DNA from: LMUY01 sp965276785
GTDB lineage: Bacteria > Pseudomonadota > Alphaproteobacteria > Acetobacterales > Acetobacteraceae
Direction of reading: 5' to 3'
Assembly (NCBI GenBank): GCA_965276785.1
Contig: OZ255629.1
Location: 4,092,001 to 4,156,000, forward strand
DNA length: 64,000 bases
The position numbers and the translations under genes were made by a program. Below are positions 54,973 through 63,837 of the stretch, piece after piece; position 1 is the first letter of the stretch, and each line of letters begins with the position of its first letter. Below the pieces are notes generated by a model. It was not told where the DNA came from. It saw only the letters and a list, made by a program, of their open reading frames with translations, and did not search any database.

Positions 54973-56904
54973 ATGCCGGAGTCGCCGCCAGAACCACCTA
55001 AGGCCGCCTCGGTCCAGCCCGTGGCTCTACCGGGGGTGTCCGAGCTTCTGATGCTTGCCGTATTCGTCGTCGTCGTGACCGGGTTATACTTCGCCCGCGC
55101 CGTTATGTTGCCAATCACCTTGGCGGTGCTGCTATCTTTCTTGCTGGCGCCGCTGGTTGGCCTCCTGCGCCGCATCAGGCTGCCTAGGGTTGCCGCCGTG
55201 TTGTTATCGGTGGTTCTGTCGCTGGGCGTGGTCTTGGCGCTCGCTGGGTTGATCGGTTCGCAGGTCGCCAATCTCGCCAGCGACCTGCCGCAATACGAGG
55301 CCACGGTTGAAACCAAGCTGACCACCGTGCAGAGCCTGACGGTCGGGCGGTTGACGGAGTTGATCGACCGCCTAGGCGGTCACCTGCAGCACGCGACCAG
55401 TTCGGCCAGCCGCCCAGCGCCGGGCAACAAGCCCGTCACCGTGCAAGTGCAGCCGCCACCACCTTCGCCGCTGCAAATTGCGCAGGAGGTCCTCTCTCCC
55501 ATCCTCGCGCCGGTGGCCACGGGCGGGATCGTCTTCGTCGTCGCCATCTTCGTCCTTTTACAGCAGGAGGACTTGCGGGACCGGCTGATACGGCTCTGCG
55601 GCTCAAGCGATCTGCACCGCACGACGGTGGCACTGGACGATGCAGGGCGGCGGCTGAGCCGGTATTTCCTCACTCAACTCGGCATCAACGCCGGGTTCGG
55701 CTGCGTGGTCTGCATCGGGCTGCTCGCCATTGGCGTGCCCAGCCCGGTGCTTTGGGGCGTGCTGGGTGCGTTGCTGCGCTTTGTGCCCTATGTCGGCTCC
55801 TGGCTCTCGGCCGTGCTTCCGATCGCCCTGGCCGCCGCCGTCGACCCGGGTTGGAGCATGGCAGCCTGGACCATTATGCTCTATCTGGTGGTGGAGTTAC
55901 TGGTCGGCCAGGTGATCGAGCCGTTCATGTATGGACACAGCACCGGGCTTTCGCCAGTCTCGGTGGTGGTGGCGGCGGTGTTCTGGTCTTGGCTCTGGGG
56001 CCCGATCGGATTGATTCTCTCCACTCCGCTTACCTTGTGCCTGGTAGTGCTGGGCCGCCATGTGCCCCGGCTGGAGTTCCTTGATGTGTTGCTGGGGGAC
56101 CGCCCGGCACTGTCTCCGGTGGAGAGCTTTTACCAGCGTATCCTGGCCGGCGACTCCGACGAGGCGCTGGCCCAGGCCGAACCCATGCTGCGGGACCTGC
56201 CACTCTCGTCCTACTACGACTCGGTGATACTGCCCGGCCTGCGTCTTGCGGCCATCGACGTCGAACGCGGCGTGCTGCCGCAAACCCGGGTTGCCGCGGT
56301 GGCGAAAACAGTGCTCGACCTGATCACGGATCTGGCCGAATACGACGATATCGAGACTGACGCCGAGTCCAAGCCCGTTGCACCGGTGGCGCCACCTGGC
56401 AAAGAGGCCGATCTAGCGCGCCAGCCCATCGCTGCGCCCGACTTCGACCCGTCTGCTGCCAACCCGGTATGGGCGACGGCCTCGCCAGTGCTTTGCGTCG
56501 CGGGCCGCGGACCGTTCGATGCCGCCGCGGCGGCGATTGTGGCGCAAGTCCTGGCTAAGCACGGGCTGGGCGCCCGGACGAGCCCGCACGAGGCGCTATC
56601 ACGCAGCCGCCTTGCGACCATCGACCCGGCGGAAACGGCCATGGTTTGCCTTTGCTATGTGGATGTCAGCGGCAGCCCGACCCACCTGCGTTTCCTGTTG
56701 CGCCGTCTGCGCCAGCGACTCGCCAGCGCGACGTTCGTCGTCGGGTTGTGGCCGGTGAGCAAGGCCACCTTCCAAGAGGGCCGGCTCCGCGAAGCCATGG
56801 GAGCGGACGCAATTGCCGGCACCGTCAGCGAAATGGTCAGCACCTGCCTGCGAACGGCGCAGTCACAGCAGACGGCGAAGGGGCGAGAAAAACTGTTGGC
56901 CTGA
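54973..56904 (+). CDS. AI-2E family transporter with C-terminal soluble extension
   Basis: 643 residues from ATG 54973; a TTG at 54943 would add ten. Eight spans in the AI-2E (PerM/TqsA) pattern: LMLAVFVVVVTGLYFARAVMLPITLAVLLSFLLAPLVGLL near the start, and VPSPVLWGVLGALLRFVPYVGSWL and FMYGHSTGLSPVSVVVAAVFWSWLWGPIGLILSTPL near the membrane end. Residues about 380-640 are an added cytoplasmic part ending in VWATASPVLCVAGRGPFDAAAAAIVAQ, possibly a Rossmann-like module. Substrate unproven. Confidence 0.88.
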   Translation: MPESPPEPPKAASVQPVALPGVSELLMLAVFVVVVTGLYFARAVMLPITLAVLLSFLLAPLVGLLRRIRLPRVAAVLLSVVLSLGVVLALAGLIGSQVANLASDLPQYEATVETKLTTVQSLTVGRLTELIDRLGGHLQHATSSASRPAPGNKPVTVQVQPPPPSPLQIAQEVLSPILAPVATGGIVFVVAIFVLLQQEDLRDRLIRLCGSSDLHRTTVALDDAGRRLSRYFLTQLGINAGFGCVVCIGLLAIGVPSPVLWGVLGALLRFVPYVGSWLSAVLPIALAAAVDPGWSMAAWTIMLYLVVELLVGQVIEPFMYGHSTGLSPVSVVVAAVFWSWLWGPIGLILSTPLTLCLVVLGRHVPRLEFLDVLLGDRPALSPVESFYQRILAGDSDEALAQAEPMLRDLPLSSYYDSVILPGLRLAAIDVERGVLPQTRVAAVAKTVLDLITDLAEYDDIETDAESKPVAPVAPPGKEADLARQPIAAPDFDPSAANPVWATASPVLCVAGRGPFDAAAAAIVAQVLAKHGLGARTSPHEALSRSRLATIDPAETAMVCLCYVDVSGSPTHLRFLLRRLRQRLASATFVVGLWPVSKATFQEGRLREAMGADAIAGTVSEMVSTCLRTAQSQQTAKGREKLLA

Positions 56905-57065
56905 CCCCCAAATGGGGAACCGCCCATTGCTTTGCAGACAGCTTAGCTGGCCGTGGCATGACAAACTGTCCTGATACCCGCAGGATCATTCAGCTTAGCA
57001 GGGTGATGGCTTGTAGTCACTATGAGACTGCAATCCTCGGCAGCGGCCAGCGCCGGCTCGCTTGG

Positions 57066-58139
57066 TTAGAACTTGAACGCCTGCCGAAACGCTTCCAGAG
57101 GCGACTCTGCTGGCCGCACCGGCGTGGCCTGCCGCACCGCCGCGGCCTCGTCCGGCACCAGTCCCCAAGCTCTGGCGATGTGCCAAGTGGAGGAGACCGG
57201 CGCCTCCAGCACATAAGGCATGGCGCGGCCAACCCCGTGGTCCCCCTTTGCGCCGGGCGTGATCGGGGCGCCGTGGCCAAGCCCAGGCACGCTGTAAAGC
57301 TCCACTCGCGTGACGCCGCCGCCATCCCGCCAGGCGCGGTGCAGGGTGCCGTCCACCGTGCCGGCCGTGCTGTCATCCTCGCCCAGGCCGTGGACGTCGC
57401 ACCACTGCTTGGCCAACTGGATCGCCGCACTGGGCAGCACTGTTGCGTCCGCCTCGCCTTGCCAGATCGACACGATGGGCTTGCGCTGCGGAGTCGGGCT
57501 GGCGTCGCGCACGCGCGCTCCCCAGTCCGTAGCGGGCAGGTTGGGGCAGTGATACATGGCCCCGAACGCCTCGGCCGTGTTGAGTGCGGCGCGATACGGC
57601 AGGCCGGCAATGATAGCGCCGGCGGCAAATACGTCCGGATAGGTGGCAAGTAGGGCGCAGGTCATGGCGCCGCCGGCGGACAGCCCGGTGACGAACACGC
57701 GCGCCGGGTCGCAGCGGAGCTCGGCCACGGTTGCGGCGACCATAGCACGGATGGACGCCACTTCGCCGCTGCCGCGGGTGATGTCGCCGGCCTCGAACCA
57801 GTTGAAGCACAGGTTGCGATTGTTGCTGGCCTGCTGCTCCGGCAGCAGCACGGCAAACCGGTGCTGCTCGGCAAGCTGGGACCAGCCGGTTCCAAGATCG
57901 AATCCGCCGGCCCGCTGCGTGCAGCCATGCAGCACGACCACCAGGGGCGCCCCGGGGGGTAGACCGGGCGGGACATAGCGCAGCAACCGAAGGCCGCCTG
58001 GGTTGGCGCCAAACTGGTCGACCATAGCAAGCCGGCCATTCCCAGAACTCGGCGCACTGACCGGCGCAGCCCACGCCGGACGACGGCGCGCGAGTTCTGC
58101 CAGCGGAATGCGGATGGGCGTGAGGCCGGGAATTTTCAT
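57066..58139 (-). CDS. PHB depolymerase-family esterase
   Basis: 357 residues from ATG 58139 (MKIPGLTPIRIPLAELARRRPA); the longer frame would lack a signal and coding sense. APLVVVLHGCTQRAGGFDLGTGW is the oxyanion motif, FVTGLSAGGAMTCALLATYPDVF the nucleophile elbow (G-L-S-A-G), and SIWQGEADATVLP carries the Asp, with a late His in VPGLGHGAPITP. Such enzymes cut poly-hydroxybutyrate or act as feruloyl-esterase-like enzymes. No signal peptide, so probably intracellular. Confidence 0.9.
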   Translation of the reverse strand: MKIPGLTPIRIPLAELARRRPAWAAPVSAPSSGNGRLAMVDQFGANPGGLRLLRYVPPGLPPGAPLVVVLHGCTQRAGGFDLGTGWSQLAEQHRFAVLLPEQQASNNRNLCFNWFEAGDITRGSGEVASIRAMVAATVAELRCDPARVFVTGLSAGGAMTCALLATYPDVFAAGAIIAGLPYRAALNTAEAFGAMYHCPNLPATDWGARVRDASPTPQRKPIVSIWQGEADATVLPSAAIQLAKQWCDVHGLGEDDSTAGTVDGTLHRAWRDGGGVTRVELYSVPGLGHGAPITPGAKGDHGVGRAMPYVLEAPVSSTWHIARAWGLVPDEAAAVRQATPVRPAESPLEAFRQAFKF

Positions 58140-58270
58140 CAACCGAGTATGGTGCGGTGCAACATCGGCGGCAAGCATGCAGGCATGTGCTATGCAAAAC
58201 CTCGGGCTTGGATTGCAGCGCTGCCATGCCATACTTCGCTTTCGGTTCTGAAACCGCATGGGTGTTCCGT

Positions 58271-58702
58271 ATGCGTGCCATCAAGCTGAGCGTACGGGTT
58301 GCGGCGATTTTGGCCCTGATCTACGGCAGCGCCGCACAGGCGGAAGTCTCCGCCGCTGATCAAGCGGCTATTCAGGGCGTGATCGGCAAACAGCTTGATG
58401 CGTTCCGCCACGATGACTCGGGCGCTGCCTTCAGCTATGCCACCCCCGAGTTGCAGACCATGTTCGGCAGCGCCGCTCGCTTCATGGCGATGGTGCAGCA
58501 GCAATACCGCCCGGTTTACCGCCCCCGCACGGTCGAATTCGGGACGTTGAGCGATGCGGCCGGGGAGGTCGTCCAATCGGTCGAGCTGATCGGCCCGGAC
58601 GGTTTGGCATACACCGCACGGTATACCATGCAGCGGCAGCCGAATGGCGGCTGGCGGATCGGCGCTTGCGAGCTGCTTGCGAGCCGGCGGGTGGGTACGT
58701 GA
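58271..58702 (+). CDS. DUF4864 exported protein
   Basis: 143 residues from ATG 58271. Signal peptide IKLSVRVAAILALIYGSAAQAEV, likely cut after AQA. The domain (QLDAFRHDDSGAAFSYATPELQTMFGSAARFMAMVQQQYRPVYRP) has the DUF4864 layout, related to NTF2-like folds. Periplasmic, unknown function. Divergent from the esterase gene with a 131-bp gap holding both promoters. Confidence 0.85.
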   Translation: MRAIKLSVRVAAILALIYGSAAQAEVSAADQAAIQGVIGKQLDAFRHDDSGAAFSYATPELQTMFGSAARFMAMVQQQYRPVYRPRTVEFGTLSDAAGEVVQSVELIGPDGLAYTARYTMQRQPNGGWRIGACELLASRRVGT

Positions 58703-58750
58703 GGAAGGGACTGTGACGGTGGTGACAATGGTCTGGCTTACGGTCGCGGC

Positions 58751-59974
58751 ATGAGCGGGCAGGCGGTACGAACGGGAGTGCGGGCGGCGGTGCCGTTCGA
58801 GGGAACGGTGCTGGCGATCCTGCTGGCGATCAGCTTCTCGCACCTGCTCAACGATCTGATGCAGTCGCTCTTGCCGTCGATCTACCCGTTGCTGAAGGCC
58901 AAGTTCGACTTGAGCTTCGGCCAGATCGGCCTGCTCACGCTGACCTTCCAAATCACGGCGTCGCTGTTGCAGCCGGTGGTGGGGCTGTATACCGACCGCA
59001 AGCCGCTGCCGTTCTCGCTGCCGGTCGGCATGGGGTTTACCTTCGTCGGGCTGTTGATGCTGTCTCAAGCCTCGAATTTTCCGTTGCTGCTGGCGGCGGC
59101 GGCCATGGTTGGAGTCGGCTCGTCGGTGTTCCATCCCGAGTCCTCCCGGGTGGCGCGGATGGCGTCCGGCGGGCGGCATGGGTTCGCTCAATCCGTGTTC
59201 CAGGTGGGCGGCAATGGCGGGCAGGCGATCGGGCCGTTGCTGGCCGCTTTCGTGGTGGTGCCGCATGGGCAGGGCAGCGTAGCGCTGTTCGCGATTTTGG
59301 CACTGCTCGGCATGGTGGTGTTGTCGGGGGTGGGGCGCTGGTATGCGGCGCGCATCGTGGGGCGCGGCCGGGCGGCGCGCCGAGTGGTGGCGCAGCACAA
59401 TCTGCCACCGCGCCGGGTCGCAGTTTCGGTGGCAATCCTGCTGGTACTGATGTTCTCCAAATACGTCTACACCGCGAGCCTCAGCAGCTATTACACGTTC
59501 TATCTGATCGACCGTTTCCACCTGTCGGTGCAGTCCGCCCAGGTCTACCTGTTCGTCTATCTCGGCGCTTTTGCGGCCGGAACGCTGGCCGGCGGGCCGA
59601 TCGGCGACCGGATCGGGCGCAAATACGTGATCTGGATGTCGATCCTGGGTGTGCTGCCGTTTACTCTGGCGCTGCCGTACATGACCCTGTTCTGGACGGT
59701 GGTGCTGACGGTCGTGATCGGGCTGATTTTGGCCTCGGCGTTCTCGGCTATTCTGGTGTTCGCCCAGGAGTTGATGCCGGGGCGGATCGGCGCGGTGTCG
59801 GGGATGTTCTTCGGCTTTGCATTCGGGGTGGCGGGCGTGGGTGCTGCGGTGCTGGGGCAATTGGCCGATGCGGTCGGGGTGGCAACCGTGTTCAAGTTTT
59901 GCTCGTTCCTGCCGGCGATTGGCTTGCTGACGGTCTTCCTTCCAACCTTGGAGCCTACGCATCGTGCCGCTTGA
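58751..59974 (+). CDS. MFS transporter, fosmidomycin-resistance (Fsr) type
   Basis: 407 residues, twelve spans. ISFSHLLNDLMQSLLPSIYPLLKAKFDLSFGQIGLLTLTFQITASLLQPVVG matches Fsr-type drug exporters; VGVGSSVFHPESSRVARMASGGRHG and FQVGGNGGQAIGPLLAA are further family marks. GPIGDRIGRKYVIW is the MFS loop motif. It probably exports a drug or metabolite, natural substrate unknown. Its stop overlaps the DUF2237 start by 11 nt. Confidence 0.92.
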   Translation: MSGQAVRTGVRAAVPFEGTVLAILLAISFSHLLNDLMQSLLPSIYPLLKAKFDLSFGQIGLLTLTFQITASLLQPVVGLYTDRKPLPFSLPVGMGFTFVGLLMLSQASNFPLLLAAAAMVGVGSSVFHPESSRVARMASGGRHGFAQSVFQVGGNGGQAIGPLLAAFVVVPHGQGSVALFAILALLGMVVLSGVGRWYAARIVGRGRAARRVVAQHNLPPRRVAVSVAILLVLMFSKYVYTASLSSYYTFYLIDRFHLSVQSAQVYLFVYLGAFAAGTLAGGPIGDRIGRKYVIWMSILGVLPFTLALPYMTLFWTVVLTVVIGLILASAFSAILVFAQELMPGRIGAVSGMFFGFAFGVAGVGAAVLGQLADAVGVATVFKFCSFLPAIGLLTVFLPTLEPTHRAA

Positions 59975-60374
59975 TCAAACGGGAGGCTTTTCCGGCCGGC
60001 CGGAGCGCCCGCCTGGTCGCAACGTGCTGGGCGGGGTGCTGCAACGCTGCTCCACCGAGCCGCTGACCGGGTTTTTCCGGGATGGCTGCTGCAACACCGG
60101 GCCGCAGGATGTGGGCAGCCACACGGTATGCGCGGTGGTGACGGCGGAATTCCTCCGCTTCAGTGCGGAGCGCGGCAACGATCTCTCCACCCCGCGCCCG
60201 GACTATGGCTTCGCGGGGCTGCAACCCGGCGACCGCTGGTGCCTGTGCGCGCCACGCTGGCAGGAGGCGCTGGAGGCTGGCTGTGCCCCCATGGTCATGC
60301 TGGAGGCGACCCATGCCGGCGCGCTGGCGCATTGCTCGCTGGAGGACCTGGAACGACACGCCGCGCAATGCTGA
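59964..60374 (+). CDS. DUF2237 protein
   Basis: 136 residues from a GTG at 59964. NVLGGVLQRCSTEPLTGFFRDGCCNTGPQDVGSHTVCAVVT and FLRFSAERGNDLSTPRPDYGFAGLQPGDRWCLCAPRWQEAL are the complete DUF2237 signature, with conserved Cys and His that could bind a metal. Function unknown. It overlaps the transporter gene and precedes marC by 18 bp, so the three are likely one transcript. Confidence 0.92.
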   Translation: MPLDQTGGFSGRPERPPGRNVLGGVLQRCSTEPLTGFFRDGCCNTGPQDVGSHTVCAVVTAEFLRFSAERGNDLSTPRPDYGFAGLQPGDRWCLCAPRWQEALEAGCAPMVMLEATHAGALAHCSLEDLERHAAQC

Positions 60375-60392
60375 TGCTGCCGGCCTGACTGG

Positions 60393-61055
60393 GTGAACGC
60401 CACCCTGCACGCCTTTCTGCTTGGCTTCCCAGCGTTGTTCTCCATCGTCAACCCGATCAGCGGCGCGTTCATCTTCCGCAATCGCACGGCGGACCGCGAC
60501 CATGCCGGCCGGGTGCGGCTGGCCCGGCTGATCGGCTGCTATGCCGCGGCAATCATGCTGGTGGCGCTGTGGGCGGGCTCCTACGTGTTGGCTTTCTTCG
60601 GCATCGGCCTGCCAGCACTGCGATGCGCCGGCGGCACGGTGGTGGCGCTGTATGCCTGGGAGTCGCTGAACGCGCCCGAGCGGCGCGAAACCCGCAAGCA
60701 GGACCAGGCGGAAGCTGCCGCCGGGCTGGATGACGTGGCGTTCTTCCCGCTCACTTTGCCGTTCACCACTGGGCCGGGCACGATTGCGGTGGCCGTTGCG
60801 CTGGGGGCGGCGCACCCGACCAGCGGACTCGCGCTGTTCCCGTTCTTCATCGGTATGTCCGTGGCGGCCATCGCGGTGGCGGGGCTGGTTTGGCTGCTGT
60901 ATAGCGCGACCGATGAACTCTCCCGCCTGCTTGGACAGGTGGCTGGCCGTGCCGTGACCCGGCTGTCGGCGTTCTTCCAGCTTTGCATTGGGGTGCAAAT
61001 CCTGATCACTGGGGTGATCGAGGTGGTGGCGCCGCTGCTGGGCGGGTCTCACTAG
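60393..61055 (+). CDS. MarC-family integral membrane protein
   Basis: 220 residues from a GTG at 60393. Six spans. FPALFSIVNPISGAFIFRNRTAD (the NP motif) and FPLTLPFTTGPGTIAVAVALGA (the TGPGT motif) define MarC/YchE. The biochemical role of the family is unknown; it was once linked to antibiotic resistance through the mar locus, without proof. The stop overlaps the convergent EAL gene's stop by 4 nt. Confidence 0.92.
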   Translation: MNATLHAFLLGFPALFSIVNPISGAFIFRNRTADRDHAGRVRLARLIGCYAAAIMLVALWAGSYVLAFFGIGLPALRCAGGTVVALYAWESLNAPERRETRKQDQAEAAAGLDDVAFFPLTLPFTTGPGTIAVAVALGAAHPTSGLALFPFFIGMSVAAIAVAGLVWLLYSATDELSRLLGQVAGRAVTRLSAFFQLCIGVQILITGVIEVVAPLLGGSH

Positions 61056-62650
61056 CTTGGGATACCAGGGAGCTGGCCTGGGCGGCCGAAGAACCAGCCT
61101 TGGCCGTATTCCACCCCGAGCTCGCGCATCATCTTGGCCTCGTCCTCGGTCTCGACCGTCTCTGCGATGACCTTGGCGCCGACGAAGTTGGCCAGCTCCA
61201 CCATGGTGAGCAGGAAGCCATGCTCGCGCGCATTCTGCAGCGCGCCGCGGACGTAGGCGCCGTCGAGCTTCACGTAATCGACCCGGAACTCCTTGAGGTA
61301 GCGGAACGCCGCCGAGCCGGCGCCGAAATCGTCGATACAGACCGGCACCTCCATGGCGCGGAGCTGCTTGATGCTGCATTTGGCGTTCTCCACGTCCTCG
61401 ATGTCGGCGGTTTCGGTGAGCTCGACCAGGATGCGGCCGGCGGTGTTGCGGTTGCCGAGCAGGCCAAGCATGCGGTCCCGAAAGCTGGGGCTTTGCATCG
61501 AAAGCCCAGACACGTTCACCGCTGCGGAGATGCCTGGTGCATCGGCGATGGTTGCCACCGCCTGCTGCATGACCGCCCAATCCAGGTCTTCGGACAGGCC
61601 GACGGCCTCGGCGAAGGTGACGAAATCCTGCGTGCTTTGGATGGCATGGCCGGGCGTGAAGATCGGCCGCAGCAAGGCTTCGTAGTGATGCACGCCCTGG
61701 CTCATCAGGTGCACCACGGGTTGGAAGGCGAGATTGAAGCGGCGCTCCAGGATGGCGTTGCGCACGGTGCGCGCCCGCACCTGCGCGCTGGCGACGAACT
61801 CGGCCAGGCCGTCGCGGAAGCCGGCGTCCTGGGTGGCGCGGGCGCCGCTATCGGCGAAGCGAGCGAGGGCGAAGCGCAAGGCGCGGGCGGCCTGCGCCCC
61901 GGTGAGCTGTTCGCGGTCCAGCCCCAACTCGATGCTTTGCACTTGCGTGCCGGACGTCGCCGGGTGCGTGCGCAGCAATGCCTCGAGTTCGGCTGCGATT
62001 GCGGCGAGGTTGGGCGGCTGGTTTGCCACCACGCCGAAGCGGCCGGCGGCCAATTCGCCGGCGATGCTGCCGGGGCCGGCCAGGCGGCATAGCACCTCGG
62101 TGATCTCGGTGTGCAAGGCCTGCTGCGCTTCGGTGGGGAGGGCTTGGCAGGCGTGCGGCCAATGCTGCAAGTCCACCAGGCCGAGGGCGCCGCCCTCGTT
62201 GCCGCGCAGGCGCGCTTCGGCGGCCTGGATGACGCTGGCGGGCTTGGCCGGATGCGCCTGGCGTTCTAGCAGCGAGGGCAGGCGGCCTAGCGTGAAGCAG
62301 AGCCGGCCCGGTGCGTGCGGCATTGCCAAGCCGGACACAATCATGGGCGTGGCCGCGCGGTCCGCCAGGCGGAGCACCAGGGGCGCTAGTCGGCCGCGCA
62401 GGCCGATGGTGGAGAGGGCGAGCTCGATGCTCGGTTGGTCGGCCGGGGCGAACAGGTGGCGGAGATGGCGGCCGCTGAAGCCTTCCGACGGCTGGCCGAG
62501 CCGCGCTTGGAAGGCGCCGGCGGCGAAGCCGATGGTACCGTCCAGCGCCGTCTCGACCAGCAGGTCGGACGCGGCGAAGGCGAACGCCAGGAACCGGTCT
62601 TTTTGGCTGAGCCCGGAGGAGGTGGCCAAGTCTGCGATGAGGGCTGACAT
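61052..62650 (-). CDS. EAL-domain cyclic-di-GMP phosphodiesterase-type protein
   Basis: 532 residues. EAL domain about 300-530 with all catalytic marks: YEALLRP, the Asn of AAVNVSG, VELTETADIED, CIDDFGAGSAAF (DDFGAG), DYVKLDG and the Glu of IAETVETEDEA. It should therefore hydrolyse c-di-GMP. Residues 1-290 hold an unclear sensory part and possibly a degenerate GGDEF fold; no membrane span is seen, so a cytoplasmic enzyme. Upstream 82 bp separate it from the next gene on the same strand. Confidence 0.9.
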   Translation of the reverse strand: MSALIADLATSSGLSQKDRFLAFAFAASDLLVETALDGTIGFAAGAFQARLGQPSEGFSGRHLRHLFAPADQPSIELALSTIGLRGRLAPLVLRLADRAATPMIVSGLAMPHAPGRLCFTLGRLPSLLERQAHPAKPASVIQAAEARLRGNEGGALGLVDLQHWPHACQALPTEAQQALHTEITEVLCRLAGPGSIAGELAAGRFGVVANQPPNLAAIAAELEALLRTHPATSGTQVQSIELGLDREQLTGAQAARALRFALARFADSGARATQDAGFRDGLAEFVASAQVRARTVRNAILERRFNLAFQPVVHLMSQGVHHYEALLRPIFTPGHAIQSTQDFVTFAEAVGLSEDLDWAVMQQAVATIADAPGISAAVNVSGLSMQSPSFRDRMLGLLGNRNTAGRILVELTETADIEDVENAKCSIKQLRAMEVPVCIDDFGAGSAAFRYLKEFRVDYVKLDGAYVRGALQNAREHGFLLTMVELANFVGAKVIAETVETEDEAKMMRELGVEYGQGWFFGRPGQLPGIPS

Positions 62651-62731
62651 TCTTCACGCCTGATTGCAGGCGGTAGAGTGCCGCGGCTTGGTTAATTGCG
62701 GGTAAAGTGGTGGGCCTCGGATGGCTTACGC

Positions 62732-63364
62732 TTACCCCGATTCTCTGGCGGGACGGGCGGGCGCGGGGGCGGCGTAAGGCGGTTGGGCGGCGAGCCTTGG
62801 GAGGGCGGCGGCGACCAGGCCGAGGTCGCGGCAGATGCGGCGGACGACCTCCTCGACGGGCAGGGATTGCAGGTCGTCGGCCCAAGCGGGGTCGTCGAGG
62901 CGCTCGTAGAGATCGTCGAACAGGCGTTCGGCGGCCTCGGCGTTTTCCTCCCCTGGGGCGGCGTGGCGGATCATGGTGGTGACGCCGCGGGCGACCTGGC
63001 GGCGGAGCATGGCGGGGCGGTCGTCGGCGGCGCGGGGGCGGGGCCAGCCGGCTTGCACGCGCTGGTGGAGGGCTATGAGGCGGCGCATCGAGCGGGTCAG
63101 CCCGTCAAGCGCGCGGGACAAGCCTTTGACGTGGGGCGTGGCTTGGGCCATGGCGGCGGTGGTGTCATCGATGGCTTGGCCGACTTCGGCGGCCTCGGCG
63201 AGGGAGGCGGGTGTGCGGTCGGTTTCGGGCAGCCAGGCGGACGCGGCCAAGGCCAACTTCTGCTCGATCTCCATCATGCACGAGACCACGCGAATCGCCC
63301 GCAAGGTGCGGGTGGCGGCTTCGGCGAGCATGGCGTCGGGGTCGAAAGGGGTGGCGGCGTCCAT
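62732..63364 (-). CDS. Uncharacterised helical protein, paralogue of the 30388-30990 gene
   Basis: 210 residues, all-helical and Ala/Arg-rich, without spans. DGLTRSMRRLIALHQRV and VEEVVRRICRDLGLVAAAL correspond to segments of the 30388-30990 product. The N-terminal part (LAEAATRTLRAIRVVSCMMEIEQKLAL) and the Pro-rich tail (PPYAAPAPARPARESG) are its own. The CRDLxL block near the C terminus is the best-conserved part of the family. Function unknown. Confidence 0.7.
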   Translation of the reverse strand: MDAATPFDPDAMLAEAATRTLRAIRVVSCMMEIEQKLALAASAWLPETDRTPASLAEAAEVGQAIDDTTAAMAQATPHVKGLSRALDGLTRSMRRLIALHQRVQAGWPRPRAADDRPAMLRRQVARGVTTMIRHAAPGEENAEAAERLFDDLYERLDDPAWADDLQSLPVEEVVRRICRDLGLVAAALPRLAAQPPYAAPAPARPARESG

Positions 63365-63511
63365 GGGTGGGACGATGGCGGAATGAAGGGGACAGTTTCA
63401 AGGGGAATGGCATTCGGCCGGCAGGGGAGGCGGGTTGGGGCCTTGTCCGATGTGTTCCGGCGAGTGCTTGACCGACCGTTGGCGGGTTGGGCGCCTGTTC
63501 TCCTTACTTGC

Positions 63512-63550
63512 ATGACCATCCTGGAACGACAAACCTCTTTGGTGTCCTGA
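63512..63550 (+). repeat. Duplicated 5' end of the antitoxin gene
   Basis: About 40 bp (63494-63534), including ATG ACC ATC and ERQ codons, is repeated nearly exactly at 63584-63620, where the antitoxin gene starts. The upstream copy can be read as a 12-codon frame (MTILERQTSLVS) ending at TGA 63548-63550. It may be a duplication relic or a short leader peptide. Confidence 0.6.
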
Positions 63551-63597
63551 ATGGCAACCCTCTTGGACTGTTGGGCCGACCGCCCTATTCTCCTTGT

Positions 63598-63828
63598 ATG
63601 ACCATCTTGGAACGACAAACTATTGCGGGGACGTCGGCCTCAAGCGAGCCGGAGGCAGGGCGCGACGCGCGCATCAGTCGCGAAGCAGACCTTGTTGCCC
63701 AGGCCAGGGCCGATATCGAGGCCGGGTTGGGGACTGAGTGGCCGGAGGTTGAGGAATGGCTCTACCGGCCTGACTTGGACGAGAACGCGCCGCCTCCGCC
63801 GTGCATAGGTCGGATACCGACCTTGTAG
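63598..63828 (+). CDS. Putative ParD/RelB-type antitoxin
   Basis: 76 residues from ATG 63598. SREADLVAQARADIEAGLGTEWPEVEEWL and the acidic end DLDENAPPPP follow the pattern of small antitoxins that precede ParE/RelE toxins: helical, with an A-x-A-D-I-x-A-G core and a W-L block. A ParE/RelE-like start follows 9 nt downstream. Assignment is by pattern and order, not by a firm domain match. Confidence 0.65.
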   Translation: MTILERQTIAGTSASSEPEAGRDARISREADLVAQARADIEAGLGTEWPEVEEWLYRPDLDENAPPPPCIGRIPTL

Positions 63829-63837
63829 TGGACAGCG

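Noticed and set aside
58190..61580. Minus-strand open frames of 590 and 541 codons
   Set aside because: They oppose the DUF4864, Fsr, DUF2237 and MarC genes, which have clear family motifs; composition is non-protein-like.
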